Positions 54,031 through 64,000 of a stretch of DNA of 64,000 nt are shown here, in pieces; position 1 is the stretch's first letter; each line of letters opens with the position of its first letter. The stretch is from assembly GCA_023362775.1 (NCBI GenBank), contig JALMGJ010000005.1:40977463-41041462 (forward strand), written 5' to 3'. The notes beneath the pieces are model-generated. The model saw only the letters and a program-made list of their open reading frames with translations, was not told the DNA's origin and searched no databases. Source of the stretch: Charina bottae. Lineage: Eukaryota > Chordata > Lepidosauria > Squamata > Charinaidae. The translations under genes were made by a program, and so were the position numbers.

Positions 54031-55713
54031 GAAAGGATGAATAGAATGTGGAAATGCATACAGATAGGGGTCTCACTATCTCAAGTGATCTACCAGCATC
54101 ACAATATCATGTTTCTAAAGGCTTCACTTTATCCATCCCTCATATGGATATGATGTTCTTTTCAATTCTAGCTTGCATATGAATCTTGGGCTGGTGTATG
54201 CAGGAGAATGAAGAGTTAATGCTGGAGATCTGGATCAAATTTTAGAGATCAGCTAATCTGAGAAACATGACCTAAAAAGTTTCTTGACCTGACCTTGGGG
54301 CTGAGAATGAAAACAGTCCACTCTCTCCCTAGTCTGGACCCATCCACCAGAGAACAGCTGTGATCAGAGGAATGCTAACATGATCACGTCTCTGATGCAA
54401 CACAGTTACCCAAGATGACAAGGAGTGCAAGTAATACAGAAGCAAGTTGGTTATGCCATCAGGGTATGGGTTTGGGGTGGGGAGGCAAAGTCCAGGATTT
54501 CTTTCAGTAGAAAGTCTACAAACACAATAAGATTGCCTTGCTATGGGTTGGAATAACTGACATAGTAATGCTACAATCTAAATTTTCTCCTTTCTCCTGT
54601 GTAAAACTTCAGTCTGGAGTCAGTCTATAATTATCTAACTGTGCCACTAATTAGGACAGGAAGCTACTTAGCAATGTTGGAGCAGAGAGGATAGGAAACA
54701 CTACTGGTAAAAATGCCCAGCTCTGCATCTGCTACAGATGTTCTTGAGAAGGACCAACAGATAGACAGGAAGAACACTGGCCACTTCTTGATCTGCAATC
54801 ATCACTTATTTCCTCTTTAACTTTAATGCACTCAGGAAGAGTGACCCTTGCTTTGATACTATAATGGTCCAGCCCCCTATCCTCTCCCCCTCTTGCCTGT
54901 TCTAATCGGCAGCACTTTGTCTGTTCTCTCATTTGTTGCAAAAGAATGATGGCAGCCTAAGCCCATGCTCATTATTCTAGCTTTTTCACTATCATGGGGG
55001 AGATAACTCTGCTTAGATAAGACAGCTTAGATAGGACAGTCTAGCCAGGAGTTGCTTTTTAGAGAAAGGAAGACCCAAGAACAGATACACTTACACCCAC
55101 ACCCAACTCTCAGGCCTCTCTACATTCCCTGTGGGGAGTCCTTTCCTCCAATACCTCCATGGTGGATGTAAAAACATAAACATGGACTCTGCAGAGGCCT
55201 TGCTGTGGCATCCCAAGGGCTATGCAAGGGGTGGGGGAGGACAGTCTCTCTCTCACTTGGCTCAGGTGTGTGTGTTTTATGTTGAATGGCAGGTCATTTC
55301 TCCGCATCAATCATAGTCAAGAGATTAAGGGACAGGGGTGCCTCAGGGCCCCTTTCTACATTTTCTCTTTTTACATACTTTTCCATGGCTGCTTTTGTGT
55401 ACCTGTTCAAGATTAAAGTGCAGTGGGTGGGGAGCTTGAGGGGGGAGTATTATCTTTCTTTTAGTAAACTGACTCAACGATCATTAGTGGAGGCCTAGAT
55501 GCCTCCAGTGTAGTGTGATGTGCTTGCATTCACTCAAGGATTAATGTTTCAGGATCCAGCTTGGTTCTAGAGAGAACATCTACAGTGGTCAGTAAATGAC
55601 AAAGTTATCATTGTTCATATGTAGAACTAGTTATTATATTTCTCTGTAGAAAGTAAAGTCTCCTTCACATCAAACTCAACTACTGGTGATTTTCTTGGCA
55701 ATGATGCAAGAGT
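54031..55713. other. intergenic sequence, nothing recognised
   Basis: No gene, RNA gene or transposon is recognised in this interval. Confidence 0.4.
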
Positions 55714-55985
55714 GTTTTATTTATTTATTTATTTTATTTTATTTTCTATCCCGCCTTTATTATTTTTATAAATAACTCAAGGCGGCGAACATACCAAATA
55801 CTCCTTCCTCCTCCTATTTTCCCCACAACAACCCTGTGAGGTGAGTTGGGCTGAGAGTGAGTGACTGGCCCAAGGTCACCCAGCCGGCTTTCACGCCTAA
55901 GGCAGGACTAGAACTCTCAGTCTCTTGGTTTCTAGCCCGTTGCCTTAACCACTAGACAAAACCACTAGACCAAACTGGCTCTCTT
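55714..55985 (-). mobile_element. Sauria-type SINE, tail type B
   Basis: Read on the minus strand: the head (GAGCCAGTTTGGTCTAGTGG), the core and the type B tail ending in an AAATAAAT run. The head carries a 13-bp local duplication of the TCTAGTGGTT region. It lies about 140 bp from a second copy in the same orientation. Confidence 0.92.
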
Positions 55986-56111
55986 TAGTCAAGGTAACCA
56001 CAGCTAAATATGTCAGAGGATTTCTATCTTAAGTTAGGGAGGAAAAAAGCTGTACTGTAAAGTTCCTCAAATTCAAGTATAGTAGTATATAGTATAGCCA
56101 GCTCATATAAA

Positions 56112-56385
56112 TAGTGGGTATTTTTTATTTATTTATATTTATTTATTTATTTATTTTCTATCCCACCTTTATTATTTTTATAAATAACTCAAGGCGGCGA
56201 ACATACCTAATACTCCTTCCTCCTCCTATTTTCCCCACAACAACCACCCTGTGAGGTGAGTTGGGCTGAGAGAGAGTGACTGGCCCAAGGTCACCCAGCC
56301 GGCTTTCATGCCTAAGGCGGGACTAGAACTCACAGCCTCCTGGTTTCTAGCCCGTTGCCTTAACCACTAGACCAAACTGGCTCTC
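56112..56385 (-). mobile_element. Sauria-type SINE, tail type B, second copy
   Basis: The structure and orientation match the copy at 55.7 kb, including the (AAAT)n tail. The two differ at several positions and lie in different local flanks, so they look like independent insertions, not a segmental duplication. Confidence 0.92.
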
Positions 56386-56386
56386 T

Positions 56387-57548
56387 GCTATTGACACCTT
56401 CTGAGATATCTTTTGGACATCCCAGTCTAGCTAGGTTACAGCTCTACTCTTCCCTGGAGGACTCCCAAATGGGCACTAACTAGGCTCAACCCTGCTTTTA
56501 GCTTTCTTGCCTAGCTGGGCCCAGCCAGGTGCTAACATCTTCTGACAATGACTTAAACTTATTCATCTTTAATTTTTTATTGGAAACATTATTGGAGGAT
56601 TTAAGGGTTTATCTTCTACCTTCCCCTATGTTGACAGGATAGTAAAGTCTTAATACAGTAGAAGAGCACATGTACAGAAGTTGTAGGATTTTGTTTTGCC
56701 AGTTTTCATCCAATTCATGTTCCTTCAGCACACAGTTCTCTTTGGGAGGACTACGTGTATTTCAGGAGAACACCATGACTTGGGTCTCTTTAGATCTAGA
56801 TCTATTGTGGCTTAAAGAAACAGTACACCAACTTTCTCTGCAAATATTTTTGTGAGCACAATCTTCATTTCTTTCCTCGTATAAGACTCATTTGAATTTG
56901 CTATTCTCAATAAGTAGACTGGAAAGCTAAAAGTACATGCTGTAGTGGTGTACATGTATGCAACAATTTATAATTAAATTAGTAAATATTATGGTCATTA
57001 TTGTCAACTCATTCATAGCCTCCAGATTAGATTACTGCAGTAGATAGTATATGGGGATGTCTTTCCAGAAACTTCATTTCATTACAAAATGTAAGTGCCA
57101 GGTTATTGGCTAGTACAAATGCAATTTGCTGATGCTTAAATACTTTTACAGATTTCTGGTTCATTTCTGAGCACAAGATGAAAAGTTGGTTTTTGAAGTT
57201 TAAACTTTTAAAACTTTTAAAATAGCAGTTTAAAGTTCTTACATAATGTTAAAGTCTTACATCATTTGGGACTTGTAGTAAACATGATTAATAAATTAAA
57301 TAAATAAATAAAATAAATAAATAATAAATCAAAGAGCTGCAGGTCAATCAAATATATCCAGTTATGGATATAACTGATAATTAGAATAGCTGATAGAGGC
57401 CAATCCAGTGGAAAGTTGGCTATACCCTTTAACTATTAATAGTTTCCTAACTTTTATTCTGATATATTATGATATGAGCAATTTTGCTTGTTAAGGCTGC
57501 AATCTTCAACACTTTTTGGAACACAGCAGGACTTGCTTATGAATAAAT
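56387..57548. other. intergenic sequence, nothing recognised
   Basis: An AAATAAAT-rich run lies at about 57,290-57,330 and could be a LINE or SINE tail remnant. No coding homology is seen. Confidence 0.4.
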
Positions 57549-57556
57549 ATGCATAG

Positions 57557-57827
57557 CAGAGCTTTCCAAACTGTGTGTCGTGACACCAAAGTGTGTCGCC
57601 ACACACAGTCTGGTGTGTCGCCACACAACCCGGAAGCGCTGATCATCATCAGCGCTTCCGGGTTTTCCTGTGGCGACACACCAACGGCGGCGTGCAAAAA
57701 CCCGAAAGCGGCAGCAGCGCTTCCGGGTTTTTGTGCGCTGCCGCAATGGCGGCACTTCCGGGTTTTCCCGCGGCGACACACCAACGGCGGTTGGTGTGTC
57801 GCTGCGGGAAAACTTTGGAAAGCCCTG
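57557..57827. mobile_element. hAT-type MITE, CAGAGCTTTCC family, GC-rich class
   Basis: The ends CAGAGCTTTCCAAAC and CTTTGGAAAGCCCTG are inverted repeats. The 8-bp duplication ATGCATAG is exact (57549-57556 and 57828-57835). The interior contains a perfect hairpin with 17-bp arms (AACCCGGAAGCGCTGAT and its complement, 4-base loop). Further copies of the GGAAGCGCTG and CGACACACCAACGGCGG motifs are also present. Confidence 0.93.
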
Positions 57828-57835
57828 ATGCATAG

Positions 57836-59965
57836 GATTGCAAAATAATGGTGACTGATTTTTACAACCCTAAGAATTCTAGCATTATCTAAACATCTAC
57901 AAGCAACAATTGTGCTTTGCCATAGAATGCAAATTAATCACTTGGTAATGCTATTTATTTATTTTAGGTGTTGATTATCAGCTCTTCAGTTGAAGATTTC
58001 AGAGAAATTTACGAAATCAAAATAGAAAACCGCAGCAAAAATCACACTAAAATAGCAGTTTAGAATAAATTTCTAATATAAAACACCTATACATTTAAGC
58101 ACCAGAAAGATTTAGATAAATAAAATGGTTTTAAGCTGGAGCTGGAAAACAGGGTGCAAGGGAAATGTTTGGGATTCCAAACTCAGATGTCAGTACAGAG
58201 AAAACCTTGTCAGTAATTACTCTTGTTTTATTTCAGATGAAAGAGACCCTTTGCGGCAGCATCTTGGAAGCCGGGCTAAATACCATTGTAACCCATATAT
58301 TTGGTGTCATTCAAAAATTATAGCTAATCACATGGAACTGGGTTTTCAGAATCAGAGACCATTCCCAGATTCCCTGTCTTGTATTGTGAGGATGATCTGT
58401 TAGTATCCGGACTGTGAAAGCTCTTTTTCCATGATAGAAAATCTATTTAACTCACATCTTGTGTTTAGCAGTCCTGATCCAACAAAAGTGGTACAGCAGT
58501 GCCTCCCAGTGGCTGTGCTCAAGTAGCTACACTGGAGAGCATAGAAAATTGAGAATGCATGACGTTACAGTAGTTTATTAGGCATCCTCATTTATAAAGA
58601 ATAAAATGAATAATTATCAGGTTCTTGCTCTAGAATCTTACAAATTAAACATATCCTCAGCTAACTGATTCTGGCTTATCAGGAGAAGATTCATGTTTGG
58701 GTAAGAAAGAACACTGAAGTTAACATTTTTCTAATGAACTTGCCAGATATTTTTTTAACTATTACTCTCTTTCTGGACTTCGACCTACACATTTGACTCC
58801 CTCCCACATCTCCCTGAGTCTTTATATTATTGTGTTGCTGAAAATTTCTATCTTCCCTAGTTTGGACAGCTCCTTTTGGAATTCTTCAGGTTGGTTGGAG
58901 TTTAGCCACCCTAAATGATTTGGTCAATTTGGTGTCAGGGATGAACTTGCCTACCTCACATCTCATTCCAACTCCAGATACTTTATGGAAAAATATAAAT
59001 GCATGGACACTCTTTACATCTGCCTGTTGTGACAATTGTAATGAGCATTGTGATCTTTAATCAATTATTATTTGTAAGAAAGCTCTTATCTCATGACTAT
59101 TTAGTCTGCATTTTTGTGAGGAATTTTGTCAAGAGCTTGCTGGCTCCAAAAGGTTATTGAGATGTGGGAAGTGATTGGTATGGGTAGTGTCCCAAAAATA
59201 AAATTCTTTATGGAGGGTTCCCTGTTAGAGTTCTTGTGTTGCCCTGGCGAATTATTCCTATACAAAGCACAGCCTTCTCAAGGTGACGTGAAGTGCAGGT
59301 GCAAGATAACAACTGTCATGTGTGTATTGTTTTGACTAGATTGCATGGGAACAAGGTCTCCTGATTTCTTTCTGTGAGAAGCCTTGCCCAAGCCCCCCCC
59401 CCGAGCAAGGAGGGGGGGGAACTCAGTGCGTAGATGCAGCACATGCTGTGTGCTTTGAGGCCTAGTGTGTGTAACAGCTAACTTCCAGCCAATCAGAATG
59501 CTAGAAGGTCTGAATATACAACCATGCAGAATGGTGTTCTATGTCTTCTTGATTTCTAGTGTCTCTTAGCCATGTAGTTCTTCACGTGTTCACTTCCCGT
59601 GGACTGGGCAGAGTGAGCTATGCCTGGCTTTGGGTATAGGCCATGGCAGGACCTCTGGCCCTGGGATCAATACACGGAACTCTGCTTATAAGTTTGTTTT
59701 GTTTTTCCTTTTACAATGATGTATCCTGTATATTCATCTTTTTCATCATTGCGATAATGTGATTGTATCTGCATTATTGCCTTATGCTAAACAGTAAACA
59801 CTGTTGGCCCTAACAAGCTGCATTCTTGTCTGTTTATTATCAAGCCTCGGTTTTTCCCCTTTAAGCCAGCATATACCCCATCATTCCCCTCATCTAGAAC
59901 TTGTTCCCCAACACAAGATTGGGGAACTCCCAGTCTCGCAGCCTTCCAGAAACGAATTATTTTGG
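57836..59965. other. intergenic sequence, nothing firmly recognised
   Basis: No coding homology is seen. The part at about 59,350-59,700 has a CCAAT box and G- and C-runs that vaguely suggest a retroviral-type LTR, but I find no paired repeat or primer-binding site. Confidence 0.35.
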
Positions 59966-60040
59966 AGTCCTTGGTGCTCTCTGAGCTTGGTTGTTTGCTT
60001 GCAGATGTTTCATTACCCAACTAGGTAACATAATCAGTGC
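59966..60040 (-). mobile_element. Penelope-like terminal motif, second copy
   Basis: The minus strand carries CTGATTA, a stem (GTTACC/GGTAAT) and GAAACATC at 60037-60004. A downstream AAACAACCAAGCTCAGAGAG stretch matches the motif at 27.8 kb. The stem differs from that copy by a compensating base-pair change. Confidence 0.55.
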
Positions 60041-60051
60041 ATTATTGGGCC

Positions 60052-60846
60052 ATATTACCTAGTTGGTAATGCCTTTTTGAAGGAGAGACTTGAAGGAGAT
60101 GGCGGTGCCCCCGCTCTTGAAGAGGCGATCACTCAGTTGGGCCATATTACAGTAGATAACTACCACCCAGTCTCCACTCTTCTCTTTTTGGAGAAGGTGA
60201 TGGGAGATCAACTACAGAGGATCTTAAAGGAAATGGAATATCTAGGTCACTTTATTAGACTCAAGCATGGTATGGAAACAGCATTGGTTGCCCTAGTACA
60301 TGACCTACATTGGGAGCCGGAAGGGGAGTGCAAACCCTTCTGTTCCTCCTAAACCTCTTAGCAGCTTGCTTATTTAACTAAACTTAGAGGCCACCCAACT
60401 CCAAACAACTGAAGTGGCTTATACTTTAAAAAGTAAAAAACAATGAAATGAAATAAAAGATAATGCACATCCAGAAAAAAACAGACACAACATACCAAAG
60501 AAAAAACAACAGGGACTCAACAATCATCCTACCTCCAAGCCCAGGAGAACAAACAGGTTTTCAAGGATTTTTGGATCATTATCAGGGAGGAAATTGTACA
60601 GATCACTGGGGGGATGTGGTTCCAGAGGGCAGGTGCCACAACAGAAAAAGCTTATTCCCAGGCCCTGATAGATGACAGGAAAGCATTGACCACAGTAGAC
60701 TTCTGAACTACCTGCAAGAGCACTATTCTATGGTGATTCTGCTCCAACTTGAGTGGGGGGTTCTAGTTGATTGTCATGACGGAGGAGCAGTTGAGTCCAT
60801 GGTTTTTCCAGTGTGGGATGCAACAAGTCTTGGTTTTATCTCCTTT
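60052..60846 (+). mobile_element. L2/CR1-like LINE, decayed 5' portion
   Basis: A plus-strand frame (60077-60352) contains a block starting at Asn-Tyr-His-Pro-Val-Ser, resembling the NYRPVS motif of L2/CR1 reverse transcriptases, and METALVALVHDL. After an unclear interval (about 60,360-60,720) the frame resumes, ending in LFNI at about 60,855. It continues beyond an inserted element at 61,184. Confidence 0.65.
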
Positions 60847-60857
60847 CTATTTAACAT

Positions 60858-61183
60858 AGTTTGATGCGATGTGATATAGCCAGGAGATCACTAGGATTGA
60901 CTGGCTACCACAACTTCGAAGCTTCAGGTGTTTGCTTCGAAGTGACTGTTCTTTAGCACCACCCAGGGGACACATGTGACTTAAGGAATGTCATGGACGC
61001 GGGACGCGAACAGTCGTTGTCCCCCTTTGCTGATTTCCTGGCTGTGACAACTGAAGCAAAAAACTATATTTGTAACCTAGACATACGTTTGTAATTTTCC
61101 TGTCTATATTTTATATTTCATATTTATTATGCTCTATGTTTTTTATTGTAACGCGATGTGAATGTGCCATACGATAAATAAAC
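60858..61183. mobile_element. unidentified 326-bp insertion in a LINE
   Basis: An exact 11-bp repeat, CTATTTAACAT, lies at 60847-60857 and 61184-61194. The LINE reading ...SPFLFNI is continuous with YMKLLG when the interval is removed. The insert has a short inverted repeat around TTCGAAGC near 60,915-60,940. It is CpG-containing in the middle, AT-rich at the right, and ends GATAAATAAAC. I recognise no family. Confidence 0.7.
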
Positions 61184-61194
61184 CTATTTAACAT

Positions 61195-62140
61195 CTATAT
61201 GAAGCTGCTGGGAGTATAACTCTGAGTTCTTCCCAGACTCACTGCTCATGGTAGAACAAAAGGTGGAAGTCACTGCCAGGGGTTCTTTATGTAGCTTAGA
61301 CGGAGGCATCAAGTTGCAGCCCTTCCTGAACAGAGATTCACATCCTCATCACCACACCACCTAGACTCCTGCAGTGTATTCTACATGGGGCTGCTTTTGA
61401 AAATGACCCAGCAACTGAGGACAACCCAGAAACTGCAGTTGATACAAACTGTGGCAGCCAGAGTGCTACCACATGAAAAATGCTATTGCAATGTAACACT
61501 GATTTGTAGTCACTACATTGGACTCAAGTTTCTGAGTTCATTTCAGAGTGCTGATTTTAACCTATAAAGCCCTTAATGCAGACCTTTCCAAACTTTTCAC
61601 GTTGGCGACACACACCAACGGCGGTGGCGGTGGCGCGGCCTGCTGTGTCCTGGTCTGTTGCGCAAAAACCCCGGAAGCGCTGATGGGGGGAACCGGAAGA
61701 AGCGGCACACCCCCACCAATCAGCGCCGCTGCTGCCGCCAGCAGCAGCAGCGCTGATTGGGGGGGGGGTGCCGCTTCTTTTGGTTCCCCCATCAGCACTT
61801 CCGGGTTTTTGCGCGACACAACAGGACACCACAGGCGACACAGTAGTGTGTGCGACACACACTTTGGAAAGCTATGCCTTAATGGCTTGGCTCCAAGATA
61901 TCTTAGAGACTGTCTCCCCCTAACTGATTCCGCCCCTGTAGCCCAAGTGTCCAGAAAAGGGATGCAGATGATCTAACCCCACAAGAGGATGTAGTCTCAA
62001 AAGCAATCCTTTCCTGGGATGGCCCCCTTGCTTTGAAACACCTTGCCCAGAGGTGCACTTGGCACTCTGCTTATTGACCTTCTGGAGAGCTGTTAAGACT
62101 ATTTTGTTTAAATGGGCATTAGGGTTATGATTTCTAAGAT
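61195..62140 (+). mobile_element. L2/CR1-like LINE 3' portion, interrupted by hAT
   Basis: Broken frames continue the LINE at 60.05 kb. They end with LTYKALN, then, beyond the hAT insertion, NGLAPRYLRDCLPLT. A typical order of C-terminal blocks and a 3' region to about 62,140 follow. Stops and frameshifts are abundant. Confidence 0.7.
61579..61876. mobile_element. hAT-type MITE nested in LINE, GC-rich class
   Basis: The ends CAGACCTTTCCAAAC and CACTTTGGAAAGCTATG are inverted repeats with slight decay. The 8-bp duplication CCTTAATG is exact (61571-61578 and 61877-61884). The interior forms a long imperfect hairpin with arms of roughly 50 bp, paired through GATGGGGGGAACC and GGTTCCCCCATC. Confidence 0.93.
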
Positions 62141-62153
62141 AGTTCTATTAGAT

Positions 62154-62418
62154 CAGGGGTCCCCAACCTGTGGGCCACGGCCCACTATTGGGCCCTGGCC
62201 TGTTAGGAAGTGGGCTGCACAGCAGGTGAGCAGTGGTGGTCCGTGTGATTGGCTCCCGCCTGCAAACCCTGCCCCCCGTCCGCGCGATTGGCTCCCGCCT
62301 GCAAAGCCCACCCCCTGTCCGCGCGATTGGCTCCCACCTGCAACATCCCCCCCCCCCGTCCGTGGTAAAATTGTCTTCCACGACCGGTCCCTGGTGCCAA
62401 AAAGGTTGGGTACCCCTG
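62154..62418. mobile_element. hAT-type MITE, CAGGGGTCCCC family
   Basis: CAGGGGTCCCCAACC and GGTTGGGTACCCCTG are the inverted ends. The 8-bp duplication TATTAGAT is exact (62146-62153 and 62419-62426). The interior has tandem copies of a unit containing GCGCGATTGGCTCCCGCCTG. Its sister is at 42.2 kb. Confidence 0.93.
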
Positions 62419-62427
62419 TATTAGATG

Positions 62428-62625
62428 CAGTGTTTCTCAACCTTGGTAACTTTAAGACATGTGGACTTCAGCTCCCAGAATTCTGCTCTCAGAATTCATC
62501 TCAATTCAAATCAGAATTCAGAATCCAGACTTCAGAATTCATGCTAGAATTCCCAGCATGCTGGCTGGAGAATTCTAGGAATTGAAGTCCACATGTTTTA
62601 AAGTTGCCAAGGTTGAGAAACACTG
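62428..62625. mobile_element. hAT-type MITE, CAGTGTTTCTC family
   Basis: The ends CAGTGTTTCTCAACCTTGG and CCAAGGTTGAGAAACACTG are inverted repeats with long similar arms. The centre contains several AATTC-rich units. The right flank TATTAGAG and left flank TATTAGATG suggest a target duplication with one inserted base. It abuts the preceding hAT element. Confidence 0.88.
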
Positions 62626-62659
62626 TATTAGAGTGAGATGGATGTGTTCAAATGGAGAC

Positions 62660-63847
<1,188 letters not shown>

Positions 63848-64000
63848 GTGTGTGTGTGTGCCTTTGAGTCACTTTTGACTCCTGGCAACTGCCTGGACAA
63901 GTCCTTGTGGTTTTCTTGGCAAGATGTTCAGAAGTGGTTTGCCATTGCCTTGTTCCTACGGCTAAGAGAGAGGGACTGACCAAAGGTCACCCAACTGGCT
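63848..64000 (-). mobile_element. Sauria-type SINE, tail type A, cut by window end
   Basis: On the minus strand the core AGTCCCTCTCTCTTAGCCG and the type A tail with a CA-rich end are visible. The head lies beyond position 64000. It is inserted in GOT1 intron 1, antisense to the gene. Confidence 0.85.

Noticed and set aside
58125..58403. Open frame of 92 codons in the intergenic region
   Set aside because: No homology, no splice or promoter context, and the length is expected by chance in this much sequence.
59350..59720. Possible solo LTR of an endogenous retrovirus
   Set aside because: There are CCAAT and AT-rich boxes but no TG...CA-bounded repeat, target duplication, primer-binding site or gag/pol remnant that I can find.

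Overview
The window is nuclear DNA of a vertebrate, most likely a squamate reptile (lizard or snake). It has spliced genes with CpG-rich promoters. Its repeats are BovB/RTE LINEs, tRNA-derived Sauria-type SINEs, L2/CR1-like and L1 LINE ends, and many short hAT-type DNA transposons with 8-bp target duplications. I cannot place the species more narrowly from sequence alone.

Only two host protein-coding genes are recognisable. The homeobox gene NKX2-3 lies on the minus strand: exon 1 at 7957-7588, exon 2 at 5622-4994, 332 codons plus stop. At the right edge is exon 1 of GOT1, cytosolic aspartate aminotransferase, on the plus strand (63254-63377); its remaining exons lie outside. The two genes are divergent, as in mammals, which supports the NKX2-3 assignment over NKX2-5 or NKX2-6.

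Layout: 1-4.1 kb is 3' flank of NKX2-3 with one SINE. 4.4-8.7 kb is NKX2-3 with its 3' end, intron and CpG-rich promoter. 8.7-17.7 kb is GC- and CpG-rich flank without recognisable genes, containing long polypyrimidine tracts. 17.7-62.6 kb is an AT-richer intergenic stretch filled with transposons, several of them nested. 62.65-63.4 kb is the GOT1 promoter and first exon, followed by the start of intron 1.

The main observations concern mobile DNA. A full-length BovB LINE has an open frame broken only by one TGA and one 207-bp hAT insertion. Six hAT-like MITEs share terminal repeats but differ inside. Two long fold-backs, one with perfect 106-bp arms, carry or resemble a Penelope-like hammerhead-type terminal motif. 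A SINE has a 102-bp internal segment amplified to four copies. A 326-bp insertion with an 11-bp target duplication belongs to no family I recognise. I found no prokaryote-like system, CRISPR array or viral gene.
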